Source: Micrococcales bacterium (GTDB lineage Bacteria > Actinomycetota > Actinomycetes > Actinomycetales > Cellulomonadaceae). Taken from it: DNA of 51,351 nucleotides. A program made the translations under genes and the position numbers. Below the pieces are notes generated by a model. That model was not told the DNA's origin, did not search any database, and was given only the letters and a program-made list of their open reading frames with translations. This document shows positions 17,031 through 26,349 of this stretch, one piece after another. Position 1 is the first letter of the stretch. Each line of letters begins with the position of its first letter. The stretch spans positions 1-51,351 of the forward strand of contig WRET01000018.1 of NCBI GenBank assembly GCA_009779195.1, given 5' to 3'.

Positions 17031-17268
17031 GGACCCAGGCTGGTAGATTCGTTACAGATTCCCCCCAATAAGGGCTCGACTATCACCCGGCGGACGCGGC
17101 ACAGTGGCAGTGGCCGCCAACCAGGCGGTCAGGGACGTGCCTGGTCGGTGCGTCCGCGAGCACGGCACGTGCCCTGTGCTGGTCGCCGACGGCCGCCAGC
17201 GCACGTGCCGGACACGGCATGCGCCGACCTCCAGGCACCTATGTGCTCACGTGAGCGAGGAGGTCGTC

Positions 17269-17772
17269 GTGCTGGTCGCCGACGAGGTACGCCTAGGTGG
17301 ACGTGCCCTGCTGCTCAACGCGAGCCTGGAACCGCTGTGCGTCGTCAGCCGGAACCGGGCCGTGGTGCTCGTGCTCACCGGTAAGGCCACGGTGCTCGAA
17401 GCCTCAGGCGTGCTCCGCTCGGAGCGTTCGGCCATGCCCGCCCCGGTCGTGCTGTCGCTGACCCGGTACGTGCACGTCCCGGTCCGACGTCCGCTCGCGC
17501 CCACGCGTCGTTCGGTGCTCGCCCGTGACAACCACCGTTGCGCCTACTGCGGCGGCGGGGCCGACACCGTCGACCACGTCCGCCCGCGTTCGCGCGGTGG
17601 TGCCCACGAGTGGGCCAACGTCGTGGCTGCGTGCGGCCGGTGCAACCACCGCAAGGCAGACCACCTGCTCCACGAGCTCGGCTGGGAGCTGCGGTTCACG
17701 CCCCGCCAGCCACGTGGCGCCATGGCTGTGCTGGACACCCGTACCGAGCCAGCCTGGAGCCGCTGGGTCTGA
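17269..17772 (+). CDS. HNH endonuclease family protein
   Basis: This is a small HNH protein of about 167 residues, common as a conserved chromosomal gene in actinobacteria. The N-terminal part (ALLLNASLEPLCVVSRNRA) is the typical lead-in. The HNH domain is at the C-terminus: CAYCGGGADTVDHVRPRSRG, then NVVAACGRCNHRKAD. The two CxxC pairs bind zinc and the DHV histidine is catalytic. I chose the GTG six bases after GAGGAGG, which gives the normal family length; longer upstream frames lack similarity. The physiological role is not established. It converges on the methyltransferase gene. Confidence 0.88.
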   Translation: MLVADEVRLGGRALLLNASLEPLCVVSRNRAVVLVLTGKATVLEASGVLRSERSAMPAPVVLSLTRYVHVPVRRPLAPTRRSVLARDNHRCAYCGGGADTVDHVRPRSRGGAHEWANVVAACGRCNHRKADHLLHELGWELRFTPRQPRGAMAVLDTRTEPAWSRWV

Positions 17773-17782
17773 GCCCTGTTCT

Positions 17783-17807
17783 CGTCCGGCGGTGCTACCG
17801 CCGGACG
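17783..17807. terminator. Bidirectional stem-loop between convergent genes
   Basis: CGTCCGGCGGT (17783-17793), loop GCT and ACCGCCGGACG (17797-17807) form a perfect 11-bp stem. The methyltransferase stop codon lies across the loop, so the hairpin overlaps that gene's last codons. Confidence 0.75.
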
Positions 17808-18424
17808 GCAAGGAGCAAACCGTCGCCGACGCCGAGCATGACGACGTCCAAGCGGTCGTCGGCACGTAGCGCGCGGTGAAGGTCGCGGGCGGTGACGGTC
17901 GGTTCGTCGCGGCGGGCGGGGTCGGCGACCTGGTCGTCGCACAGGGCGTGGTTGACGGCGAGGGTTCCGCCCGAGCGCAGCAACCGGATGGCGTGCTCGG
18001 CGTAGACGGGGTGGTTGTCAGGGTCGGCGTCGACGACGACCATGTCGTAGGCGCCGTCGGTGAGGCGGGGCAGCACGTCTTGGGCCCGGCCGCGGATCGC
18101 CCGCACGCGGGTGGGCACCCCGGCTTCGGTGAACGCTTCTTTGGCGGCACGCTGGTGCTCGACCTCCACGTCGATCGTGGTCAGCAGCCCGGTGTCAGGC
18201 ATCCCACGCAGCAGGTGCAGCGCCGCGACACCTGTGCCTGTGCCGACCTCGACCACAGCCCCGGCGTGCCCGGCCCGCGCGAGCAGCCCGAGCAGCGCCC
18301 CAGCGGCGGGGCTCACAGCCTGGGTTCCCAGCTCTTCGGCGCGTTCGCGCGCCTCGGCGATGACGTCGTCCTCGGCGACGCTCTCTTCGCAGTAGAACCA
18401 CGACAGGGCCTTGTCGGTAGGCAT
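17795..18424 (-). CDS. SAM-dependent O-methyltransferase
   Basis: This protein of about 209 residues is from the methyltransferase 3 (catechol/caffeoyl-CoA O-methyltransferase-like) family. The SAM site is VVEVGTGTGVAALHLL, the strand-2 acid is in LLTTIDVEVEHQRAA, and the metal-site region is AYDMVVVDADPDNHP. The N-terminal GTQAVSPAAGALLGLLA is typical of the actinobacterial branch located beside sigE, as it is here. The substrate is unknown. The ATG is preferred over a TTG one codon earlier. It is divergent from the ECF sigma factor; the 237-base shared upstream region shows no definable operator. Confidence 0.9.
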   Translation of the reverse strand: MPTDKALSWFYCEESVAEDDVIAEARERAEELGTQAVSPAAGALLGLLARAGHAGAVVEVGTGTGVAALHLLRGMPDTGLLTTIDVEVEHQRAAKEAFTEAGVPTRVRAIRGRAQDVLPRLTDGAYDMVVVDADPDNHPVYAEHAIRLLRSGGTLAVNHALCDDQVADPARRDEPTVTARDLHRALRADDRLDVVMLGVGDGLLLAVRR

Positions 18425-18661
18425 CAATGGCTCTCACAGCTCGGCGTCAGGGACCGACGTCAGCCTAACAGCGACCTGGCAGCATACCGGCAGGCTGGCC
18501 AGGGACGACGCCGCGAACCTTCAGTTCCACCCTCGCAGCGCCGAGCCTGGCGACCGGTGCGACGACGACGACAACTGCCGCAGACCGCACGAGTGCCGCA
18601 ACTGCGATGATCACGGAACTATCACAACGATTAGGTGCTTTTCGGTGCCCAACATGGAATC

Positions 18662-19249
18662 ATGGCCTTCATGACGACAGCCACCGACGTGCTGACCAGC
18701 ACCGAGACGGACACCGCCACATGGCGGCCCCCGTCGTGGGAGCAGATCGTCACCGAGCACTCCGTGAGGGTGTACCGCCTCGCGTACCGCCTCACAGGCA
18801 ACCGGCAAGATGCCGAAGACCTCACCCAAGAGACGTTCCTGCGGGTGTTCCGCTCGTTGCACACCTACTCTCCGGGGACCTTCGAAGGCTGGTTGCACCG
18901 GATCACCACGAACCTGTTCCTCGACTCGACACGTCGGCGCTCGAAGGTGCACCTCGAGCTCATGGGCGACGACGCAGACGGATTCACCGCCCAGTCGCCG
19001 GAAGAGTCTCCCGAGCGACGCTACGAGCACCAGAACCTCGACGACGATGTTCAGCGGGCCCTCGACGCCCTGCCTCCCTCCTACCGTGCTGCGGTCGTGC
19101 TGGCCGATATCGAGCAGCTGTCGTACGAGGAGATCGCAGTGACGTTGGGTGTCAAGCTCGGCACGGTGCGTTCACGTATCCACCGGGCCCGCGCCCAGCT
19201 GCGGGTCGCCCTCGAACACCGCCGCCCGGTGGCCGAGGGAGTGCGATGA
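18662..19249 (+). CDS. sigE: ECF RNA polymerase sigma factor (SigE type)
   Basis: This ECF sigma factor of about 195 residues probably serves envelope stress. Region 2 is clear ([20 protein letters not shown], then FLRVFRSL and the -10 recognition [18 protein letters not shown]), as is region 4 ([20 protein letters not shown], then [20 protein letters not shown]). An ATG three codons further on (18671) is an equal start candidate, since neither has a strong ribosome-binding site. The stop overlaps the anti-sigma start by four bases. The order sigE, anti-sigma, tatB matches the conserved actinobacterial arrangement. Confidence 0.93.
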   Translation: MAFMTTATDVLTSTETDTATWRPPSWEQIVTEHSVRVYRLAYRLTGNRQDAEDLTQETFLRVFRSLHTYSPGTFEGWLHRITTNLFLDSTRRRSKVHLELMGDDADGFTAQSPEESPERRYEHQNLDDDVQRALDALPPSYRAAVVLADIEQLSYEEIAVTLGVKLGTVRSRIHRARAQLRVALEHRRPVAEGVR

Positions 19250-20118
19250 CACATCTCGGCTCGCGGATCAGCGCGCTCGCGGACGGCCAGCTCTCGCCGG
19301 CCCAGACCGATGACGCGATGGCCCACGTTGCCGCGTGCGACCGCTGTGCCAACGAGCTGCGCCAGGCCTGTGCCGCCCGTGACCTGCTCGTGTCGACCGC
19401 CTGGACCTCCCCGCCACCGGACCCGGCGCTGACGTCGCGTCTGCTGGCGATGCGTGCCGTACCTCCTGTACCACCGGGTGACCCGTTCGCCGGGCCGCGC
19501 CAGCCGCAGGTGCTGCGGCTGTACGGCAACGTCGGCACAGGTGCTGCCCTGGGCAGCCGGGCGCCGGTGTGGGTCGCCGGGTCGTTGGCGAGCTTCGCGC
19601 TGGTGGTCACGGTGCTGTTCCTGCTCGGGGCGGGGGCCGATGTCGTCCCGGCGGACTACTCGGGGCGTGTGCCGGTGACGTTGCTCAGCGACAGTCCCGA
19701 ACCAGCCGCCGCCTCGGCCGAGCTCACAGCGCTGAGCACCAGAGGCTGGGTCATGCCGGACTCGCTTCCGGCCGGGTGGGTGGTCACCGCCACGGGAGTG
19801 GACGGCGGAGTGCTCGAGATCCACCTCGACGGTCCCGACGGTGCTGTCGTCGTGGTCACCGAGCGCCACGGTGTGCTCAACCGCGAGATGGCGCAGGCCC
19901 TGCCGACGCTCGACGTGGGCGGGCGGACTGTCGGGGTGGTGTCGTACGAGCCGTGGACGGTGGTGTGGCAGGCAGGAGACATCGTCGTCGCCGTGGTCGC
20001 CGTGGACGGCGCGGCCGCTGAGGCCCTCGTGGCTGCTTTCCCCGCCGGTGCCTACGACAACGGGGTGTCCGCGCGGGTTTCTCGTGGCTGGACCGCCCTG
20101 GCGACCAAGCTGCACTGA
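19246..20118 (+). CDS. rseA: Membrane-bound ZAS-type anti-sigma factor
   Basis: This 290-residue anti-sigma factor should hold the preceding sigma factor inactive at the membrane. The N-terminal zinc anti-sigma motif HxxxCxxC is H27, C31 and C34 (HVAACDRC). A single membrane helix lies near 107-130 ([20 protein letters not shown]), followed by an extracellular domain of about 160 residues that resembles no sensor I recognise. The start overlaps the sigma stop (ATGA), so synthesis is coupled. The symbol follows actinobacterial usage and rests on context. Confidence 0.9.
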   Translation: MTHLGSRISALADGQLSPAQTDDAMAHVAACDRCANELRQACAARDLLVSTAWTSPPPDPALTSRLLAMRAVPPVPPGDPFAGPRQPQVLRLYGNVGTGAALGSRAPVWVAGSLASFALVVTVLFLLGAGADVVPADYSGRVPVTLLSDSPEPAAASAELTALSTRGWVMPDSLPAGWVVTATGVDGGVLEIHLDGPDGAVVVVTERHGVLNREMAQALPTLDVGGRTVGVVSYEPWTVVWQAGDIVVAVVAVDGAAAEALVAAFPAGAYDNGVSARVSRGWTALATKLH

Positions 20119-20161
20119 CCAACGGGCCGTGACAGGCCAGCCGCGGCTGTAACCTTGCTGC

Positions 20162-20551
20162 GTGATCAACGGCTACGAGATCGTCGTGCTGCTGGTCATC
20201 GTCGCTGTCGTCGTCGGCCCTGAGCGTCTGCCTGCCTACGCCAAAGAGCTGGCGGCGCTGGTCAGACGAGGCCGCGAGCTGCTGCGTGACACCCAAAACC
20301 GGGTCAGCGCCGAGCTGGGTGACGCCGGTGAGGATGTGGACTGGGCGGCGCTGGACCCGCGTAAGTACGACCCGCGCCGTATCGTCCGCGAGGCGCTGCG
20401 TGACGACCCGCCGCCTCGACGTCCGGGCCGGTCCAAGGCACGCCAGGCGTCCACCACGGCACCAGGCACGCCCGAGGCGTCCCCTGACGTGGACGAGCCC
20501 GACCAGAGAACACCTGCTGGGGCACCAGTGTTCGACGACGAGGCGACCTGA
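20162..20551 (+). CDS. tatB: Twin-arginine translocase subunit TatB
   Basis: This 129-residue TatB-like protein has one N-terminal membrane helix (VVLLVIVAVVVGPERLPAY) with the conserved GPERLP hinge, an amphipathic helix (AKELAALVRRGRELLRDTQN) and a polar C-terminal tail. It forms the substrate receptor with TatC for export of folded proteins. The region after the helix (DVDWAALDPRKYDPRRIVREAL) is typical of actinobacterial TatB and separates it from TatA. The start is a GTG. Its position after the sigma/anti-sigma pair is conserved in related genomes. Confidence 0.92.
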   Translation: MINGYEIVVLLVIVAVVVGPERLPAYAKELAALVRRGRELLRDTQNRVSAELGDAGEDVDWAALDPRKYDPRRIVREALRDDPPPRRPGRSKARQASTTAPGTPEASPDVDEPDQRTPAGAPVFDDEAT

Positions 20552-20568
20552 GGGCGCGTCCGGCGTAG

Positions 20569-22148
<1,580 letters not shown>

Positions 22149-22187
22149 CCAGGGCGTGTCTCCCAACCACGTCCCCCGTCCGGCTGA

Positions 22188-22212
22188 AAGTTGAGTCTCT
22201 CAGGCTCAACTT
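22188..22212. promoter_or_regulatory. HspR operator (HAIR element) 1
   Basis: AAGTTGAGT, seven bases, then GCTCAACTT form an inverted repeat matching the HAIR layout CTTGAGT-N7-ACTCAAG with changed outer bases. It lies about 120 bases before dnaK. Confidence 0.8.
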
Positions 22213-22252
22213 TGGGCCGACGAGTTTGCGTTTCGGCCACGCGGGGTTCAGA

Positions 22253-22273
22253 CTTGAGCGAGGCGGACTCAAG
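22253..22273. promoter_or_regulatory. HspR operator (HAIR element) 2
   Basis: CTTGAGC, seven bases, then ACTCAAG match the HAIR consensus except for one base. The centres of the two operators are 63 bases apart, about six helical turns. HspR, encoded at the end of the operon, should bind here and repress dnaK. Confidence 0.9.
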
Positions 22274-22326
22274 GCGCCGCGCGAGACAGGACACGGGGGA
22301 TGCCCCCAGAAGGAAGGCACAGGCAC

Positions 22327-24183
22327 ATGTCACGAGTCGTCGGGATCGACCTGGGAACCACCAACTCCGTCGTGGCGACGCTGGAAGGTGGTGAGCCGAC
22401 CGTCGTGGCCAACGCTGAGGGTGCGCGCACCACACCGTCGGTCGTCGCGTTCTCCAAGACCGGAGAGGTGCTCGTCGGCGAGATCGCCAAACGCCAGGCT
22501 GTCACCAACGTGGACCGCACCATCACCTCGGTCAAACGCCATATGGGCACCGACTGGAGCTGCGAGATCGACGGCAAGACCTACACCGCGCAGGAGATCA
22601 GCGCCCGCGTGCTGGGCAAGCTCAAGCGCGACGCCGAGTCGTACCTGGGTGAACCGGTCACCGACGCGGTCATCACTGTCCCGGCGTACTTCTCCGACTC
22701 CCAGCGCCAGGCCACCAAAGACGCCGGCACGATCGCCGGGCTCAACGTCTTGCGCATCATCAACGAGCCCACCGCTGCCGCACTGGCCTACGGCCTGGAA
22801 CGCGGCAAGGAAGACGAGCTGATCCTCGTGTTCGACCTCGGCGGCGGCACGTTCGACGTGTCCTTGCTGGAGGTCGGCAAAGACGACGACGGGTTCTCGA
22901 CCATCGAGGTGCGGGCGACCTCCGGCGACAACCTCTTGGGCGGTGACGACTGGGACAACCGGATCGTCGACTTCCTCGTCACCGAGGTGAAGAACGGCTA
23001 CGGCCAGGACCTGTCCAAAGACCGCGTCGCCCTGCAGCGTCTGCGCGAAGCCGCTGAGCAGGCCAAGAAAGAGCTCTCGTCGGCCACGTCCACGAACATC
23101 TCCTTGCAGTACCTGGGGATGAGCGAGAACGGCCCGATCCACCTGGACACCAAGCTGACCCGTGCCCAGTTCCAGCAGATGACCAAAGACCTGCTGGACC
23201 GCACCCGCGCCCCCTTCGCCTCGGTCATCGCCGACGCCGGGATCTCCGTGGGCGACATCGACCACGTGGTGCTCGTCGGTGGCTCCACACGTATGCCCGC
23301 CGTGACCGAGCTGGTCACCGAGCTGGCAGGCAAAGACCCCAACAAAGGTGTGAACCCCGACGAGGTCGTGGCTGTCGGCGCGGCCCTGCAGGGCGGGGTC
23401 ATGAAGGGCGACCGCAAGGACGTCCTGCTCATCGACGTCACTCCGCTGTCCCTGGGTATCGAGACCAAGGGCGGGGTGATGACCAAGCTCATCGAACGCA
23501 ACACCGCCATCCCGACCAAACGTTCGGAGATCTTCTCCACCGCCGACGACAACCAGCCGTCGGTGTCCATCCAGGTGTTCCAGGGCGAGCGCGAGTTCAC
23601 CGCGGACAACAAACAGCTGGGTACCTTCGACCTCACCGGTATCGCCCCCGCCCCGCGTGGTATCCCGCAGATCGAGGTCACGTTCGACATCGACGCGAAC
23701 GGTATCGTCCACGTGTCGGCCAGGGACCGCGGCACCGGCAAAGAGCAGTCCATGACGATCACCGGTGGTTCGGCCCTGCCCAAGGACGAGATCGACCGTA
23801 TGGTCGCCGAAGCCGAGGCCCACGCCGCCGAAGACGCCAAACGCCGCGGCGAGGCTGACGCCCGCAACGCCGCCGAACAGGCCGTGTACGCCACGGAGAA
23901 AGCCCTGTCGGAGAACGACGAGAAGCTGCCCGACGACGTCAAGACCGAGGTGCGTACCGCGGTCGACGACCTCAAAACAGCCCTGGAAGCCGACGAGCCG
24001 GCCGAGACGATCATGGCCAAGCACTCCGCGGTCATGACCGCCGCCCAGAAGATCGGCCAGGCCGTCTACGCCCAGGGCGACGCTGGTGACGCCCCGGACT
24101 TCGGCACGGCTGAGGGCGGGCCCAGCCCGGCCGACGACGACGTCGTGGACGCTGAGATCGTCGACGAGGACGAAGAACGATGA
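22327..24183 (+). CDS. dnaK: Chaperone protein DnaK (Hsp70)
   Basis: This is a cytosolic Hsp70 of 618 residues that binds and releases unfolded proteins in an ATP cycle driven by DnaJ and GrpE. The ATPase domain shows [42 protein letters not shown] and [13 protein letters not shown]. The substrate-binding domain includes [19 protein letters not shown] and NTAIPT. The C-terminus ends in an acidic [10 protein letters not shown] tail. The ATG follows GAAGGAAGG. The stop overlaps grpE by four bases. Expression should be induced by heat through release of HspR from the HAIR sites. Confidence 0.98.
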   Translation: MSRVVGIDLGTTNSVVATLEGGEPTVVANAEGARTTPSVVAFSKTGEVLVGEIAKRQAVTNVDRTITSVKRHMGTDWSCEIDGKTYTAQEISARVLGKLKRDAESYLGEPVTDAVITVPAYFSDSQRQATKDAGTIAGLNVLRIINEPTAAALAYGLERGKEDELILVFDLGGGTFDVSLLEVGKDDDGFSTIEVRATSGDNLLGGDDWDNRIVDFLVTEVKNGYGQDLSKDRVALQRLREAAEQAKKELSSATSTNISLQYLGMSENGPIHLDTKLTRAQFQQMTKDLLDRTRAPFASVIADAGISVGDIDHVVLVGGSTRMPAVTELVTELAGKDPNKGVNPDEVVAVGAALQGGVMKGDRKDVLLIDVTPLSLGIETKGGVMTKLIERNTAIPTKRSEIFSTADDNQPSVSIQVFQGEREFTADNKQLGTFDLTGIAPAPRGIPQIEVTFDIDANGIVHVSARDRGTGKEQSMTITGGSALPKDEIDRMVAEAEAHAAEDAKRRGEADARNAAEQAVYATEKALSENDEKLPDDVKTEVRTAVDDLKTALEADEPAETIMAKHSAVMTAAQKIGQAVYAQGDAGDAPDFGTAEGGPSPADDDVVDAEIVDEDEER

Positions 24184-24800
24184 CCGTCCACGACGACGGC
24201 GACGAGCCCCGTATCGTGGACCGCCGCAAGATCGACCCGCACACCGGTGAGGTCCGTGAGCCGTCGGTCGAGCCTGAGGCTGCCCCGGACGACGCCTCAG
24301 AGCTGGACTCTGACGCGTCGGCCCTGGCCGCCGAACGTCTCGACCAGCTCCAGCGGGTCTCGGCCGACTACGTCAACCTGCAGAACCAGTACTCGGCGTA
24401 CGTGCGGCGGTCCAAGGCCGAGGTGCTGACCGCCTACGACCAGGGCATCTCCGCGCTCGCCGAAGGTCTGATCCCGGTGCTCGACGATATCGAGCTGGCC
24501 CGCCAGCACGACGACCTGTCCGGCCCGTTCGCGTCTATCGCCGAGAAGTTCGAGCAGATCTGCGAGCACTTCGGCGTGGTCCGTTACGGCAAGGCCGGGG
24601 ACCTGTTCGACCCGGCCGTCCACGAGGCGCTCATGCACGGGCACAGCGTCGACGTCACCGAACCCACTGTCGACCAGGTGCTCCAGCCCGGGTACCGGGC
24701 CGGTGAACGGGTGCTGCGCGCCGCACGGGTCTCGGTCGTCGACCCTGAGGGTGACGACCAGGCCGACGGCCCGGTCCAGCAGATCGACGAAGTGCTGTAG
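24180..24800 (+). CDS. grpE: Nucleotide exchange factor GrpE
   Basis: This 206-residue GrpE accelerates ADP release from DnaK. A charged, probably disordered N-terminus is followed by a long coiled-coil ([20 protein letters not shown], then YVRRSKAEV), then the helical and beta domains with [11 protein letters not shown] and the C-terminal [20 protein letters not shown] typical of GrpE. It overlaps dnaK by ATGA and precedes dnaJ by four bases. Confidence 0.96.
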   Translation: MTVHDDGDEPRIVDRRKIDPHTGEVREPSVEPEAAPDDASELDSDASALAAERLDQLQRVSADYVNLQNQYSAYVRRSKAEVLTAYDQGISALAEGLIPVLDDIELARQHDDLSGPFASIAEKFEQICEHFGVVRYGKAGDLFDPAVHEALMHGHSVDVTEPTVDQVLQPGYRAGERVLRAARVSVVDPEGDDQADGPVQQIDEVL

Positions 24801-24804
24801 CGCC

Positions 24805-25752
24805 GTGACCGGCCAGGACTGGTTGTCCAAGGACTTCTACGCCATGCTCGGCGTCCCCAAAGACGCCGACGCGGCGACGATCAAGAAGGCGTACCGCAAG
24901 AAGGCCCGCACCCTGCACCCCGACCAGAACCCCGGCGACGCCCGTGCCGAGGAGCAGTTCAAAGACATCGGCGAGGCGTACGCGGTGCTGTCAGACCCTG
25001 AGCAGCGCGAACGCTACGACGAGCTGCGGGCCCTGGGCGGCGGCGCCCGGTTCACCGCTGGTGGTCCAGGTGCCGCCGGGTTCGACGACCTGCTCGGCGG
25101 GATGTTCGGGCCCGGCTCACGCGTCCGGTTCTCCACAGGGGCTGGTCCAGCGGGCGGACCTGGGGCGTTCGACGACCTGCTCGGCGGGATCTTCGGCGGG
25201 AGGGCACCGTCGCGGCGCGGCACAGACCTGAACGCCTCGACGTCCCTGCCGTTCCGCACCGCCGCGTCCGGGTCCACCGTCTCGCTGTCCGTCGAGGGCC
25301 GCACGGTCAACGCCCGCGTCCCCGCCGGGGTGCGCGACGGGCAGAAGATCCGTCTGCGCGGCAAGGGCCGTCCCGGTGACCCGCCCGGCGACCTGGTGAT
25401 CGAGGTGCGTGTCGAACCCCACCCCGTGTTCGCCACCGATGGTGACAACCTGCGTGTGACCGTCCCGGTGTCGTTCGACGAGGCGGCCCTGGGCGCCCAG
25501 GTCGCCGTACCCACCCTCGACGGGACGACCGTCAAGGTGAAGGTCCCCGCAGGCACCCCGTCGGGGCGCACCCTGCGCGTCAAAGGCAAAGGTCTGACCA
25601 GCGCCAAAGGTGCGGGCGACCTCATGGTGACCGTCCAGGTCGCCGTCCCGCGCAAGCTCACCGGCGCCGCCCGCGACGCCGTTGCCGCCTTCGCCGAAGC
25701 CACCAGCGGCGACGACCCCCGCGCCGAGCTGTACGCAGCGGCCCGGCAGTGA
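24805..25752 (+). CDS. dnaJ: DnaJ co-chaperone lacking the zinc-finger domain
   Basis: This is a J-protein of 315 residues. The J domain (7-72) has HPD in [10 protein letters not shown] and the usual [20 protein letters not shown] start. A Gly/Phe-rich stretch follows with two FDDLLGG repeats ([10 protein letters not shown] and [10 protein letters not shown]). The C-terminal substrate-binding domains are present, but the four CxxCxGxG zinc repeats are absent, so it is a class B (CbpA-like) protein. That form is usual for the J-protein in dnaK operons of many actinobacteria. It starts at a GTG four bases after grpE. Confidence 0.95.
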   Translation: MTGQDWLSKDFYAMLGVPKDADAATIKKAYRKKARTLHPDQNPGDARAEEQFKDIGEAYAVLSDPEQRERYDELRALGGGARFTAGGPGAAGFDDLLGGMFGPGSRVRFSTGAGPAGGPGAFDDLLGGIFGGRAPSRRGTDLNASTSLPFRTAASGSTVSLSVEGRTVNARVPAGVRDGQKIRLRGKGRPGDPPGDLVIEVRVEPHPVFATDGDNLRVTVPVSFDEAALGAQVAVPTLDGTTVKVKVPAGTPSGRTLRVKGKGLTSAKGAGDLMVTVQVAVPRKLTGAARDAVAAFAEATSGDDPRAELYAAARQ

Positions 25753-25780
25753 CCGAGGTCTGAGGCGAAGGAGCACTGAC

Positions 25781-26218
25781 GTGCGAGCCGACCCACGAGA
25801 CGAAGACACCCCCGTCTTCGCCATCTCCGTGGCCGCACGCATGGCCGGGATGCACCCGCAGACCCTGCGCCAGTACGACCGTCTCGGCCTGGTCTGCCCA
25901 GGGCGCACCCGCGGCCGGGGCCGGCGCTACTCGGTGCGTGACGTGGCCACCCTCCGCGAGATCCAACGCCTGTCCCACGAAGAAGGCGTCAACCTCGCCG
26001 GTATCAAGCAGATCCTCGAGCTCGCCGAAGAAGTGCGCACCCTGCGCCGCCAGGTCCTGGCCCTGCGCGACCTCCTCGACCCCGGTGGCCGCGTCTTTGC
26101 CGCATCCCCCTCCGGCGACGTCGAAGCCGTCCGCCCCAAGACCCGCCCCCGCCCCGGCGCCGTCGTCCCCTGGATCCCCCGCCAGCTCACCCACATCCGC
26201 CTGCGCCGCGACCCGTGA
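25781..26218 (+). CDS. hspR: Heat-shock repressor HspR (MerR family)
   Basis: This 145-residue MerR-type repressor has the winged-helix N-terminus (VFAISVAARMAGMHPQTLRQ, then YDRLGLVCPGR and GRGRRYSVRDV) and a dimerisation helix (GVNLAGIKQILELAEEVRTL). No cysteine-based effector domain is present, as expected for HspR. It should bind the HAIR sites before dnaK with DnaK as co-repressor, closing a feedback loop within its own operon. The GTG follows AAGGAG. Confidence 0.96.
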   Translation: MRADPRDEDTPVFAISVAARMAGMHPQTLRQYDRLGLVCPGRTRGRGRRYSVRDVATLREIQRLSHEEGVNLAGIKQILELAEEVRTLRRQVLALRDLLDPGGRVFAASPSGDVEAVRPKTRPRPGAVVPWIPRQLTHIRLRRDP

Positions 26219-26236
26219 GCACAGTCCGAGGTTGTG

Positions 26237-26319
26237 CGGTGCGAACAAGGTCGCGTCGTGCGAACAAGAGTGCGTGGTGCGAACCAATAGGTTCGCACCA
26301 CGCGTCCTTGTTCGCACCG
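26237..26319. terminator. Multi-arm GTGCGAAC palindrome between convergent genes
   Basis: The inner stem GCGTGGTGCGAACC (26272-26285) and complement (26290-26303) close on the loop AATA. The outer stem CGGTGCGAACAAGG (26237-26250) pairs perfectly with 26306-26319. A further unpaired GTGCGAACAAG lies at 26258-26268. Position between two convergent genes suggests a two-way terminator; the repeat structure exceeds what that needs. Confidence 0.75.
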
Positions 26320-26349
26320 CGGCGAACGACCCATCACGAAAGGGTGACG

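Noticed and set aside
17104-17268. Upstream extension of the HNH gene
   Set aside because: The extra 55 codons lack family similarity, while GAGGAGG directly before the GTG at 17269 gives the usual length.
22330-24024. Long minus-strand open frame across dnaK
   Set aside because: It is antisense to an unmistakable dnaK and arises from strong third-position GC bias; the translation has no family similarity.
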